Positions 7,511-15,746 are shown, counted from the first letter of the stretch. The stretch is DNA of 21,269 nucleotides from JBDRLU01 sp043812795 (GCA_043812795.1 JBDRLU010000019.1:1-21269), one strand, 5' to 3'. The notes: generated from the letters alone by a model not told the origin. Made by a program: numbers and translations.

Positions 7511-7545
7511 AAACAGGGGTTCCCGTAGAACGGGAACCCCTGTTT
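7511..7545 (-). terminator. Perfect 15-bp hairpin terminator after the response regulator
   Basis: Arms AAACAGGGGTTCCCG (7511-7525) and its exact complement (7531-7545) have a 5-base loop. It lies 26 bases past the response-regulator stop codon, at the end of the ccm/two-component gene train. The downstream U run is short (TTT), so termination is likely but not textbook. Confidence 0.78.
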
Positions 7546-7570
7546 ATAACGGATGGCAGACCCCCGGTGA

Positions 7571-8218
7571 CTAGGTATCCATGCTCACCAGGCCCTTCTG
7601 AATAGCATACTTAATAAGTTCAGTACGGTTATGGATGTCCAGCTTCTGCATTATCTTCGTCCGGTGGCCGAGTACCGTCTTCAAACTGATAAAAAGCATC
7701 CCGGCAATATCACGGCTGGTATGGCCTTCGGCAATAAGTTTGAGTATTTCTCGTTCCCGGTCAGTCAGGCGGTCATAAGGTTCTTCCTGAGCTTGACGCA
7801 AATAGTCCTCGATAAGTGCCGTGGCCGCCGATGGGTACAGGAAAGAGCCGACCTTGCAGACGGCCCGTATCGCCGAGACCAGTTCGGCACCCAATGCTCT
7901 CTTGGGCACGTAACCCGCCGTACCGGCCTTGATTGCCGACAGGATGTACTCTTTATTGTCATGCTGGGTCAAGACCAGCACTTTCACCCGGGGGTTTTTC
8001 TTCTTGATGCGGCGGGTCGCTTCCAGACCATCCATACTGGGCATCGCAATGTCCATAATCACCACATCGGGAGAAAGTTCCTGCACCTTATCGATGGCTT
8101 CTTTTCCATCGGAAGCTTCCCCGACTATCTCGATATCTTTATGCAGACTCAACAAGGCACGAATGCCATCACGCATGATGGCATGGTCATCGACGACCAG
8201 CACTTTTATTTTCGCCAT
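7571..8218 (-). CDS. NarL/FixJ-family response regulator (REC + LuxR HTH)
   Basis: This 215-aa response regulator has a receiver domain with the acidic pair D10-D11, phospho-acceptor D56 (VVIMDIAMP), T84 and K106. The C-terminal LuxR-type helix-turn-helix runs from about 150 to 212 (LTDREREILKLIAEGHTSRDIA, then ISLKTVLGHRTKIMQKL). It should bind DNA as a dimer once phosphorylated by the histidine kinase encoded 10 bp upstream. AGGAGG lies 8 bases before the ATG. NarL-type regulators commonly control respiratory genes. Being the last gene of a cytochrome-maturation operon, it is a candidate regulator of the cytochrome genes in this window. No binding-site repeat was identified. Confidence 0.95.
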   Translation of the reverse strand: MAKIKVLVVDDHAIMRDGIRALLSLHKDIEIVGEASDGKEAIDKVQELSPDVVIMDIAMPSMDGLEATRRIKKKNPRVKVLVLTQHDNKEYILSAIKAGTAGYVPKRALGAELVSAIRAVCKVGSFLYPSAATALIEDYLRQAQEEPYDRLTDREREILKLIAEGHTSRDIAGMLFISLKTVLGHRTKIMQKLDIHNRTELIKYAIQKGLVSMDT

Positions 8219-8228
8219 AATTAGCCTC

Positions 8229-10508
8229 CTATTCTAAAGGTATTTCGATATTAATTTCCGTACCACCGCCAGGGTAGGACTGGACACTTAACGTGCCGTT
8301 AGCCAGCTCGACTCTTTCTTTCATTCCTAACAGACCCAGCCCGCGTGGCCGTTCTTTCGAGCTCAGGGCTTCGGCCACATCGAAACCAAGGCCATCATCT
8401 TTTACATGGATAGTAATGATTCCTTTCTTAAAATGCAAAGTTATTTCTGCATTCTTAGCCTCAGCATGGCGGGCAATATTGGTGATTGCTTCCTGAATCA
8501 CCCGGAACAGGGTCGTTTCCAGTTGCTGACCTAATCTCCTGACCCGCCCCACTGTTTTGAAATTGACCTTAACGCCAATAGTCTGCAAATTATTCTCCGC
8601 CAGCCACCGTACCGCCGTCACCAGCCCCAAATCATCCAGCAGAGACGGACGCAGTTCGTAAATCAGCCGGTGTATTTCATCGAGGACCGTAACTGACAAA
8701 GACTGGGCTTGTTTCAATCTGGTCTTAACATTCTCCGAGTCGAGCGGTAGCATACCCGAGGCCGCTTCGAGGTTAGCCGTCAGACTGGCCAGGACCTGGC
8801 TTGTCTCATCGTGCAACTCCCGGGCAATTCTCCCCCGCTCTTCTTCCTGAATCGACATCACCTCACGCAAGAGTTCACCCCGCATCTCATCTTTGTGTTG
8901 CACCTCTTGATGCAGACGGGTATTCTCGATAGCCGTGGCCATCTGGCCGGCAATACTCTCTAAAAACCGCGCGTCTTGTGCCGAGAATTTCCTTGTGCCC
9001 CGGTCGGCAACATTAAGCACGCCGAGGACCCGGCCTTTCGAGCGCAGCGGAACACAGGCAAAACCACGCAGGCCTTCAGCCCGTATCAAACTGGAATCGG
9101 CGGCGCGCGCATCGGCTGAGATATCTTCCATCCAGATTGCTTCTCCCGACTGGGCAACCTTTCCGGCAATACCTTTGCCAAGGTCGAGGTTCATTTTTTT
9201 TACATATTTGGCGGACAGACCGCGCGAGACATGGTAACGCAATTTTTGCTGCTCTTCATCCCAGAGTAAAATACCTCCGGTATCCGCTTGCATTATTTCC
9301 AGCGTCTTGTCCAAAGCCCCGCCCAGAGCCACTTCCAGGTCGGATAAATCGGAGAGAGTGGCCAGCACCTCGGACACGGACAGAAGCACGGAAAGCTCTT
9401 TCGTCCGTTGTTCTATCTCCTCGCGGGAAGTCCTAAGTTTCATCCGCATCTCTTCAAAACTCTGTGACAGCACACCAAGCTCATCTTTTCCTGATGCTGC
9501 CACCGGGCTGTTCAGGTCGCCACCGGCGATGCGGCGGGAGGCGGCGGTAAGTATCCCCACACGAGCCACCACACTGCGGGCAGCCACAGCCACAAAAAGA
9601 AGGGTCAGGGTAATTAGCCCCGCCCCCAAGAAAATCAGGTTACGGCGTAATTCATTGACCGGAGCCAATGCTTCCGTTTCCGATTGTCTGATGACAACTC
9701 CCCAATAAGCTTGAGAAAGAGGCACGAAGGCCAGCATATCACGCCGCTCCACCCTTTGCACCGGTTCATGACAGGTATGACACAGCCCGCGTGTTGGTTC
9801 GCTGGCGGCAATCAAGTCGGCGAACCGACCGCTGTGTTCACTTTTCTCAAATGGGGCCAGTTTAGGGCCGGGTTCAGTCCGGGCGACCACTATCCCGTTC
9901 TGGTCAACAATCTCAACATAGCCAGTCTGCCCCAGCTTAATGAGGCGGACAAAACTGCCGATACTTGATTGGCCCGGGTCAACGGCCACTACCAGCGCCT
10001 CTATCTTACCCTGGTACCTCATCGGAGCTGCCAGCAAGATGGCCGGAACATTTCCCGGCGCCATGACAAGCCCGGAGATACTCGCTTGTCTCCCTTCAAT
10101 AACCTGGTTAAGACCGGGATAAGAAAACACGCTGCCGTCGGCAATGCCGGATTGACTCCACATAATCTGCCCGTTCTGACCAAGCAGGTACATCCCGACA
10201 GTACGAATGGATAAACGGTCATAAGTACCTTTCAGTTCTTCGACCCTAGCCTCAAAATTGGCTCCGGTACTATCGCCGGCAATTCTTTGCACTGTCTCTT
10301 GCAGTTCGGTAAGGGCCCGCCCTAATGTTTCATCAAGATAGCTGGCCACGATGTGTGCCGTAGTCAGACGGTCGTCAAGCATTGTTTCCGTGGCCTGCCG
10401 TACCGCACGCAAACCAAGAAAGCTAAAGACAACGATCGCCAGGACCAGCCCCAGCGTCGTTAACAGGACTAGTTTTCTCGATAGAGTTAAATTGCTCCAG
10501 AAGTCCAT
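8229..10508 (-). CDS. Sensor histidine kinase with a putative haem c-binding Cache sensor, HAMP, GAF, HisKA_3 and HATPase
   Basis: Residue layout of this 759-aa protein: TM1 (~13-34), an extracytoplasmic Cache-like sensor region (~40-285), TM2 (~289-312), HAMP (~313-365), GAF (~385-530), HisKA_3 with the phospho-acceptor in RELHDETSQ (H566), and an ATPase with N-box ITNIARHAEA and G-boxes DDGLGFD and RGLGLLGMKER. It is the NarX/NreB-like class that pairs with NarL regulators. Inside the sensor domain, GLCHTCHEP carries a CxxCH motif (residues 243-247, bases 9768-9782), the signature for covalent haem c attachment, in the compartment where the Ccm system works. The start ATG has GAGGG 5 bases upstream. 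It follows ccmD by 48 bp in the same direction. The kinase assignment is certain; haem attachment is an inference. Confidence 0.95.
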   Translation of the reverse strand: MDFWSNLTLSRKLVLLTTLGLVLAIVVFSFLGLRAVRQATETMLDDRLTTAHIVASYLDETLGRALTELQETVQRIAGDSTGANFEARVEELKGTYDRLSIRTVGMYLLGQNGQIMWSQSGIADGSVFSYPGLNQVIEGRQASISGLVMAPGNVPAILLAAPMRYQGKIEALVVAVDPGQSSIGSFVRLIKLGQTGYVEIVDQNGIVVARTEPGPKLAPFEKSEHSGRFADLIAASEPTRGLCHTCHEPVQRVERRDMLAFVPLSQAYWGVVIRQSETEALAPVNELRRNLIFLGAGLITLTLLFVAVAARSVVARVGILTAASRRIAGGDLNSPVAASGKDELGVLSQSFEEMRMKLRTSREEIEQRTKELSVLLSVSEVLATLSDLSDLEVALGGALDKTLEIMQADTGGILLWDEEQQKLRYHVSRGLSAKYVKKMNLDLGKGIAGKVAQSGEAIWMEDISADARAADSSLIRAEGLRGFACVPLRSKGRVLGVLNVADRGTRKFSAQDARFLESIAGQMATAIENTRLHQEVQHKDEMRGELLREVMSIQEEERGRIARELHDETSQVLASLTANLEAASGMLPLDSENVKTRLKQAQSLSVTVLDEIHRLIYELRPSLLDDLGLVTAVRWLAENNLQTIGVKVNFKTVGRVRRLGQQLETTLFRVIQEAITNIARHAEAKNAEITLHFKKGIITIHVKDDGLGFDVAEALSSKERPRGLGLLGMKERVELANGTLSVQSYPGGGTEINIEIPLE

Positions 10509-10556
10509 TCATCCCTCGGAAAAATTCCTTGCCCAGACCGGTAGGGAATGGGAGAA

Positions 10557-10709
10557 TTATCGCTCACCTTCCTTTGGTTTCGATACTTCTTTGGCTATCT
10601 CCAAATTCCGGCGCAGGTTTTTCTCACGGCTCACCAGTAATAGTACGTAACCAAAGACGACCGCCCATACGATACCAAAAGCAGCAAAGATATAGCCGGC
10701 ATTTTCCAT
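10557..10709 (-). CDS. ccmD: CcmD-like small haem-exporter subunit (50 aa)
   Basis: This is a 50-aa frame with ATG preceded by GGAG 8 bases upstream. The product begins MENAGYIFAAFGIVWAVVFG, a single N-out helix. It then has a basic cytoplasmic stretch (SREKNLRRNLEIAKE) and a charged tail, the usual CcmD shape: one helix followed by a positively charged segment. CcmD joins the CcmABC complex and helps release holo-CcmE in known systems. It lies 24 bp after ccmC and 48 bp before the kinase gene, which is the standard ccmC-ccmD order. CcmD sequences diverge strongly, so the call rests on shape and position. Confidence 0.82.
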   Translation of the reverse strand: MENAGYIFAAFGIVWAVVFGYVLLLVSREKNLRRNLEIAKEVSKPKEGER

Positions 10710-10733
10710 TTCTATTTCTCCACTTTTTTATTT

Positions 10734-11405
10734 TTAGTCAAGCGATTCACGTATTCTTTTTAGTTCGCTCTCGGCATTTCTTATCGAAGTCGCTTCCATC
10801 AGCAGCAAAATATATAATACCGTGAAAGCAGCAATACCCACCATTAAAGTCAATACCATCGACGGTGCGAGTCCGCCCTCGAAGATTAATGCTCCGGGGT
10901 GCATTCCCCGCCAGAGCGTGGTCGATAAGCCGATAATAGGCACGTCGACAAAAGCCAGAATGCCAATCACGGCGGCAAAGGTGGCCCGCCTCGATTCTTC
11001 AATCGCCAGACCCGGCACAATGAAATAGGCGAGATAAATAAACCAGAGCACAAGAGTTGCCGTCAAACGTGGCTCCCACGTCCACCAGACTCCCCAGACC
11101 GGCCGGGCCCAGATAGAACCGACGATTAATGTCAGGGTGGTGAAAATAATACCGGCTTCGGCCGCCGACCGGGCTAGATTGTCCCACTTGTGCTGTCCGT
11201 TCCTCAAATACATGATACTGCCGATACAAATAATCGGGGATGAAAGCATTGCCAACCAGGCTGTCGGCACCATGACATAGAAAATCCGCTGGACAATGCC
11301 CATTTCTCGCTCCGTAGGGACATAGATAAAGACCAAGTACAACGAGGCTATTATCAAGATGAAACTCAAGGCCAATAGCACAATTCTGGTGGTATAACGT
11401 TTCAT
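10734..11405 (-). CDS. ccmC: Cytochrome c biogenesis protein CcmC (haem handling), His-to-Met variant
   Basis: This 223-aa, six-helix protein has the tryptophan-rich haem motif WGVWWTW (104-110) followed by EPRLTATLVLWF. CcmC presents haem to CcmE on the outer face of the membrane. The second conserved haem-ligand His is present (H169 in WRGMHPGAL). The first, normally in the Y(x)HVP motif, is Met here: IFYVMVPTAW, M45. I chose the ATG at 11405, with TAGGAG 8 bases upstream, because it matches the family N-terminus; the frame is open 17 codons further upstream into the end of ccmB without an SD. It begins 10 bp after the ccmB stop. A ccsA-type role is unlikely given the flanking ccmABDEF genes. 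Confidence 0.93.
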   Translation of the reverse strand: MKRYTTRIVLLALSFILIIASLYLVFIYVPTEREMGIVQRIFYVMVPTAWLAMLSSPIICIGSIMYLRNGQHKWDNLARSAAEAGIIFTTLTLIVGSIWARPVWGVWWTWEPRLTATLVLWFIYLAYFIVPGLAIEESRRATFAAVIGILAFVDVPIIGLSTTLWRGMHPGALIFEGGLAPSMVLTLMVGIAAFTVLYILLLMEATSIRNAESELKRIRESLD

Positions 11406-11415
11406 ACGGCTACTC

Positions 11416-12087
11416 CTACTCTTCAATGACAAAGGCAAAAACCAGAAAAGACGCAACGAAAAAGACGATATCGAAAGCCACGATTAACTGAAGCCATGAT
11501 GATAAGTCGCCCCAGGGCGCTCCGGACAGCGCCAGGCTGGAAGCATTAACCGCAGCAATAATAATTGGCACGACAAAGGGCAGGAAGAGGATGGGTAGCA
11601 CCATTTCCCGTGCCCGGGTATTGACCGCCATCGCGGAAAACAGAGTACCGATAGCAACGAACCCGACCGTCGTTAAAAACACGACGGTAATAAGCTGGAC
11701 TGAAAACAAGGAAAGATTGAAAAGTAACGCAAAAACCGGCAGGGCAATAGCTTCAGTCACCAGCATGAAGAGCAGGCTACCCAGAGCTTTACCCACATAG
11801 ATTACCTCCCGGCTTACCGGACACAGCATCAGGCCTTCGAGACATCCCTGTTCTTTTTCCGGGACAAAGGCACGGTTAAGGCTCAGCGTACCGGCAAAAA
11901 CAAAAGTCACCCAGAGCATCCCGGGAGCAATCAGGCTGGCTTCTTCCTGGCCGCCGCCAAAGGCAAAATTGAAGACCAGTATCACCAGCAGCGCAAAGAC
12001 GAGCACAGAAGAAATGACCTCTCTGGTACGCATCTCGGAGAGAGCATCTTTCCAGGTAATAAGAATAACTTTACCCAGGAACTTCAT
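11416..12087 (-). CDS. ccmB: Haem exporter ABC permease CcmB
   Basis: The 223-aa, six-helix membrane protein matches CcmB. It has an N-terminal amphipathic WKDALSEMRTREVISS segment, then FAGTLSLNRAFVPEKEQGCLEGLMLCPVSREVIYVGK in the second quarter, which is the most conserved CcmB block. With CcmA it forms the ABC unit that uses ATP to release haem-loaded CcmE from CcmC/D. Its ATG overlaps the ccmA stop as ATGA, so translation is coupled. Length is typical (~220 aa). Confidence 0.95.
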   Translation of the reverse strand: MKFLGKVILITWKDALSEMRTREVISSVLVFALLVILVFNFAFGGGQEEASLIAPGMLWVTFVFAGTLSLNRAFVPEKEQGCLEGLMLCPVSREVIYVGKALGSLLFMLVTEAIALPVFALLFNLSLFSVQLITVVFLTTVGFVAIGTLFSAMAVNTRAREMVLPILFLPFVVPIIIAAVNASSLALSGAPWGDLSSWLQLIVAFDIVFFVASFLVFAFVIEE

Positions 12088-12869
12088 GCGCCCGCCTTGG
12101 TGTAATATTGATAAGCCTGTTTTAAGTCAGCCAGGTCCAGAGTTCGCCGCAGCCCTTCATAGACAATCTTCCCCTGCACCAAAATCAAAAAACGGTCACA
12201 TAGTTCCAGACCCCGCTCCAGATTGTGGGTGGTCAGCAATGCGGTACGCCCTTCTCCACCTTCCTTCCCGAGGACCTGCCATAATATGGAGATAGCCTGC
12301 TGGTCCAGGCCAGTTTCCGCTTCATCCAGTAATATTATCGATGGATTGTGTAACAGCGAACGGGCGATGGCTACCCTTTGCTGCATACCGCGGGACAGCG
12401 TACCCACGCGGTCGTACAGGCGTGACGTCATACCCAGCATGGCAGCCACCTCATGGACCCGCTCTTTATATCCTGGCACATCATACATACGGGCGTAAAA
12501 TTCCAGATTTTCATAAGCCGTAAGCGTCCCATAGAGGAAAGTCTGGTGGCTGACGACTCCGATTCTCCGCCGTATCTCCTCTGTCTTCTCCTTCAAATCC
12601 ATACCATCAATTGAGATTTTCCCCGACGAGGGACGGATAAGGGTGGCCAGCACCTTAATCAGAGTGGTCTTGCCCGCGCCATTAGGGCCAAAGATAGCCA
12701 CCGACTCCCCCCCAGCCACCTTGAGGTCGATACCGCGCAAAGCGGCGCGATGCCCGAAGAACTTGGTCAGCCCGGCAACCTCGATGGCCGGGTTCGAACC
12801 GGACTGAGTTACCTCTCCTTTTCCAGTGATTATCTTCTTCAGCTCCTCGTCTAACGGATTTAGTGTCAA
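12084..12869 (-). CDS. ccmA: Haem exporter ABC ATPase CcmA
   Basis: A 261-aa ABC ATPase with Walker A GPNGAGKTT (61-69), signature LSRGMQQRV (158-166), Walker B IILLDEAETGLD (178-189) and H-loop H215. Short length, a single domain and its place before ccmB identify CcmA, the cytoplasmic motor of holo-CcmE release. The start appears to be TTG (12867-12869), with AGAGGT just upstream. No ATG gives a full Walker A domain with an SD. This leaves a ~28-residue N-terminal extension (NPLDEELKKIITGKGE) ahead of the first ABC strand, longer than usual for CcmA. It begins 9 bp after the ccmF stop. Confidence 0.94.
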   Translation of the reverse strand: MTLNPLDEELKKIITGKGEVTQSGSNPAIEVAGLTKFFGHRAALRGIDLKVAGGESVAIFGPNGAGKTTLIKVLATLIRPSSGKISIDGMDLKEKTEEIRRRIGVVSHQTFLYGTLTAYENLEFYARMYDVPGYKERVHEVAAMLGMTSRLYDRVGTLSRGMQQRVAIARSLLHNPSIILLDEAETGLDQQAISILWQVLGKEGGEGRTALLTTHNLERGLELCDRFLILVQGKIVYEGLRRTLDLADLKQAYQYYTKAGA

Positions 12870-12878
12870 TAGTACCTC

Positions 12879-14972
12879 TTAATCCTTGCCTTCGGCCACA
12901 CTGGTTTCCGGTTCAGGTTCCGCAACACCTTCCTTGGGCAACTTCACTCCACAATAAGGACAAAAGCGGTCGCCCGGCTGGTAGTTCTCTCCACAGCGCG
13001 GGCAGGCCCGCCCTGTTATCCGAGGCGGTAATTTTCTTTCTCCACGCTGGCCGGGCCAGTAAGCCAGTACGCCGCCGAAAGCAAGGAGTCCGCCACCAAT
13101 CCATATCCATTGGACCAGAGGATTAACCAGAATCTTGAAACCAACGCCACTCTCATCCCAGCCGGCAAGAATTACATACAGGTCTTCTGCCGGCGTACTG
13201 CGAATCGCCACCTCGGTTACTGCCTGGTCGAAGTTTTCCTGAAAGTATTTCTCGGGCGCGACCCGGCCAATATATCTACCACTATTATAAACTGAAAGTG
13301 AGGCAGTAACGATAAATTTACTTCCACTCTGATAATGATTGAGGCTATCATAAGTAAGGGTATAATTCTTAAGTGTTACCGACTCACCTTGCTTCAAGGT
13401 TACTTCCTTTGAAACGTCAAACAAAGAAGAACCCACCACACCCACGGCCATAAGTACCAGCGCCAGATGGACCAGATAGCCGCCATAACGGGGCCTATTA
13501 TCGAGAAGCAGGCTCCAAAAAGCCTTCAGGTAATTCTCTTTTCTGGCCTGACATCGTGCCCGAACCTCACCGGACCACTGGTAAAGGATGGCAAAGAGGA
13601 CAAAACTACACAGGAAGAAGGCGATAAGAGCGTACACCTCCCTGATGCCAACGATAAACAGAACCAGCCCCAGAATTACGGCGGCGATAGAGGGCCAGAG
13701 CAATTTGCGCCCTAACCGGGCGGCTGTCGACCGCTGCCAGCCGATAAGAGCACAGACCCCAGCCAGTAAGATGATAGCCAGAAAAAGAGGCCCACTCACT
13801 ATGTTGAAGAAAGATGGGCCGACGGTAATCTCGACACCCCGCAGTACCCCAAAAATAATCGGGAAAATCGTCCCCAGCAGAATAGCTATGGTCGAGCCGA
13901 ATAAGAGTAGGTTATTAAACAAAAAAGTACTGTCACGGGAGACCAGGTCCGTAATCTCGGCGTCGCTACTCAGCTCTTTACGGCGGTTAGATACCACAAC
14001 TATCGAACCAATAATTATAATTGCGAGGAAGAGGAGAAGTAATGGCCCGGCACCCGTATTGGGAAAAGTATGCACGGTCGAAAGTATCCCGCTGCGGGTC
14101 AGGTAAGTCCCGAAGATAGGGAGAACAAAAGCCAAGATAATCAGCGAAATATTCCAGACCCTGAACATCCCCCGCCGCTTCTGCATCATCGTCGAATGCA
14201 GGGCAGCCGTGGCGATTAGCCAGGGCATCAGGCCGGAGTTCTCTACCGGGTCCCAGGCCCAGTAGCCGCCCCACCCCAGCTCAACGTAAGCCCACCAGGC
14301 GCCGATAACATTGCCAATACCCAGTAGCAGCCAGGACAAAAGCAGCCATTGCCTTACCGGTACTAACCAATCACTGTCATGCCGCTTCACCAGGAGGGCC
14401 GCCATCGCTAAAGCGAAGGGGACAGTCAAGCCGGCGTAACCCGCCAGCAAAGCCGGCGGGTGAAAAATCATCCCCGGGTTCTCCAATAAAGGATTCAAGC
14501 CGGTGCCGGCTTCAGGGGTAAAAGGGAGCTTGTTAAAGGGATTCGCCACCGATAGTATCATGATAAGGAAGAAAACCTCAATAAACATCATAATCGAGGC
14601 GGCGTAAGGCATTGACTCCTCGTCACCATCGTGTTGGCGTAAAACCACAATCAGAGCAAATATGGAGACCAGCCACGCCCAGAAAAGTAGCGACCCGCTG
14701 TGACCCGCCCACAAGGCGCTAAAAAGATAGGGTAAAGGAGTTTCCAGGCCGGTATAAGAAGCGACATATTCCAGCTGGAAGTTATGGGTGAGCAGGGCTA
14801 AGAGCAGAATTAGTATTGATAAAGAGACCAGTCCACAGGCAATAAGCAGGCTTTTCCGGGCACTCTCAATTAATCCCCGGTACCTTTCCGTTCTCCCGAG
14901 TATGTAGGTAATAACGGAGAAGACCGAGGCCAGCAAGGCCAGCACGAGAGCGATATAGCCGATATCTGCCAT
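12879..14972 (-). CDS. ccmF: Cytochrome c haem lyase subunit CcmF with C-terminal zinc ribbon
   Basis: The 697-aa polytopic protein is the haem lyase core that attaches haem from CcmE to apocytochrome thiols. Visible hallmarks are HSGSLLFWAWL, MIFHPPALLAGYAG, the haem-facing WWD motif WGGYWAWDPVENSGLMPW, LTRSGILSTVHTFPN, and GGYLVHLALVLMAVGV leading into a C-terminal extracytoplasmic domain. After the last helix there is a cytoplasmic tail with two CxxC pairs (Cys 657, 660, 671, 674; CPRCGENYQPGDRFCPYCG), a zinc-ribbon fold absent from classical CcmF (~650 aa). Upstream of the ATG only a weak SD (GAGAAAG) is seen. It lies 27 bp after ccmE. The function of the ribbon is unknown. Confidence 0.95.
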   Translation of the reverse strand: MADIGYIALVLALLASVFSVITYILGRTERYRGLIESARKSLLIACGLVSLSILILLLALLTHNFQLEYVASYTGLETPLPYLFSALWAGHSGSLLFWAWLVSIFALIVVLRQHDGDEESMPYAASIMMFIEVFFLIMILSVANPFNKLPFTPEAGTGLNPLLENPGMIFHPPALLAGYAGLTVPFALAMAALLVKRHDSDWLVPVRQWLLLSWLLLGIGNVIGAWWAYVELGWGGYWAWDPVENSGLMPWLIATAALHSTMMQKRRGMFRVWNISLIILAFVLPIFGTYLTRSGILSTVHTFPNTGAGPLLLLFLAIIIIGSIVVVSNRRKELSSDAEITDLVSRDSTFLFNNLLLFGSTIAILLGTIFPIIFGVLRGVEITVGPSFFNIVSGPLFLAIILLAGVCALIGWQRSTAARLGRKLLWPSIAAVILGLVLFIVGIREVYALIAFFLCSFVLFAILYQWSGEVRARCQARKENYLKAFWSLLLDNRPRYGGYLVHLALVLMAVGVVGSSLFDVSKEVTLKQGESVTLKNYTLTYDSLNHYQSGSKFIVTASLSVYNSGRYIGRVAPEKYFQENFDQAVTEVAIRSTPAEDLYVILAGWDESGVGFKILVNPLVQWIWIGGGLLAFGGVLAYWPGQRGERKLPPRITGRACPRCGENYQPGDRFCPYCGVKLPKEGVAEPEPETSVAEGKD

Positions 14973-14999
14973 GAAATCACTTTCTCGAGTAAAATCCCA

Positions 15000-15395
15000 C
15001 TATTCTGGCACATATTTCGAAGGACACTTGGTCAAAATACTTTTTGCTTGAAAAATGCCATCCGAACCGAGCCGTCCCTCGACGACCACTTCCACACCTT
15101 CACTAAACGTATCCGGAACAGCCCCCTGATAAATAACGGGCAGGCTTCCCCCGCCTTCAGTAATGGTAAACTTAAGCGTCCGCCCGGCCGCCTCGCGCAC
15201 CACCGAATCAGGGGCAACCTGTCCGTTTATTTTTACATTACCGGCAGGGACTGCATCACCCTGCTGGATAAATTCACCTACCGTATAGTAGTAGGTTGCC
15301 GAACGCTGGAAACCAATAAAACCCAGGTAGCCAATCACCAGAAAGAGAATAATGCCACCGATAAGGAACTTTCCGTTTTTTTTCAATATTGTCAT
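15000..15395 (-). CDS. ccmE: Cytochrome c maturation haem chaperone CcmE, cysteine (CxxxY) variant
   Basis: 131 aa, with an N-terminal membrane anchor (~9-29) and an OB-fold beta-barrel (YTVGEFIQ, VKINGQVAPDSV, LKFTITEGGGSLPVIYQG, VVEGRLGSDGIFQAKSILTKCPSKY). CcmE carries haem covalently between CcmC and CcmF. In most bacteria the haem-binding residue is His in HxxxY; here the motif is C124-P-S-K-Y128, the CxxxY form known from some sulfate reducers and archaea (the 'System I*' variant). The ATG has no classic AGGAGG; GGTGAT about 8 bases upstream may serve. The window shows no ccmG, ccmH or ccmI, in line with the reduced system, although they could lie outside. Confidence 0.94.
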   Translation of the reverse strand: MTILKKNGKFLIGGIILFLVIGYLGFIGFQRSATYYYTVGEFIQQGDAVPAGNVKINGQVAPDSVVREAAGRTLKFTITEGGGSLPVIYQGAVPDTFSEGVEVVVEGRLGSDGIFQAKSILTKCPSKYVPE

Positions 15396-15462
15396 CCCCG
15401 ATAATCACCAGGTACCGGGGAAAACCACCCCCAATATTATAGTTGTTCAATGCGCTCGCTTA

Positions 15463-15720
15463 TTATTTATGGCAACCCGAGCACGTAGCGTCAGTGTATG
15501 AAGCATGGTTCGCCGGAACCTTAGGTCCGGGCCCCGACTCTTGATGGCACACAAGACACGTGGTCCGCCCGGCGTGGTCTGCCGGTAAAGCGGGCGCCGT
15601 TGTTGGCGTTGTTGGCGTCGTCGGCGTCGTCGGCGTCGTCGGAGCACAGGAAACAGCTACAAGGACTAACCCCAGTACTACCAGGGATATGATAATCAGC
15701 CATGCCCATTTCTTTTTCAT
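15463..15720 (-). CDS. Small diheme c-type lipoprotein
   Basis: 85 aa: basic N-terminus MKKKWAW, a hydrophobic stretch, then the lipobox VAVSC with lipidated C25. A low-complexity Thr/Pro linker (four PTT units) leads to two haem c sites, CLVCH (55-59) and CSGCH (80-84). H49 and H72 (ADHAG, ANHAS) sit at similar distances before each site and are possible axial ligands. It is probably a small surface-anchored electron carrier. I do not recognise a named family. GGAGGTG lies 7 bases before the ATG and a good promoter precedes it. It sits directly before ccmE and may be cotranscribed with the ccm genes. The repeat-coded linker may vary in length. Confidence 0.85.
   Translation of the reverse strand: MKKKWAWLIIISLVVLGLVLVAVSCAPTTPTTPTTPTTPTTAPALPADHAGRTTCLVCHQESGPGPKVPANHASYTDATCSGCHK
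15602..15642. repeat. 9-bp tandem repeat encoding the Pro-Thr-Thr linker
   Basis: About 4.5 in-frame units of GTTGGCGTT/GTCGGCGTC (+ strand). The two proximal units use T where the distal units use C, so the array looks recently expanded. Copy-number change would lengthen or shorten the linker of the diheme lipoprotein by three residues without a frameshift. Confidence 0.85.
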
Positions 15721-15746
15721 CTAGTGCACCTCCACTATAAACTTTC

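Noticed and set aside
15436..15445. TATAAT-like box upstream of ccmE as a separate ccmE promoter
   Set aside because: No -35 match at a workable distance; the better promoter lies before the diheme lipoprotein.
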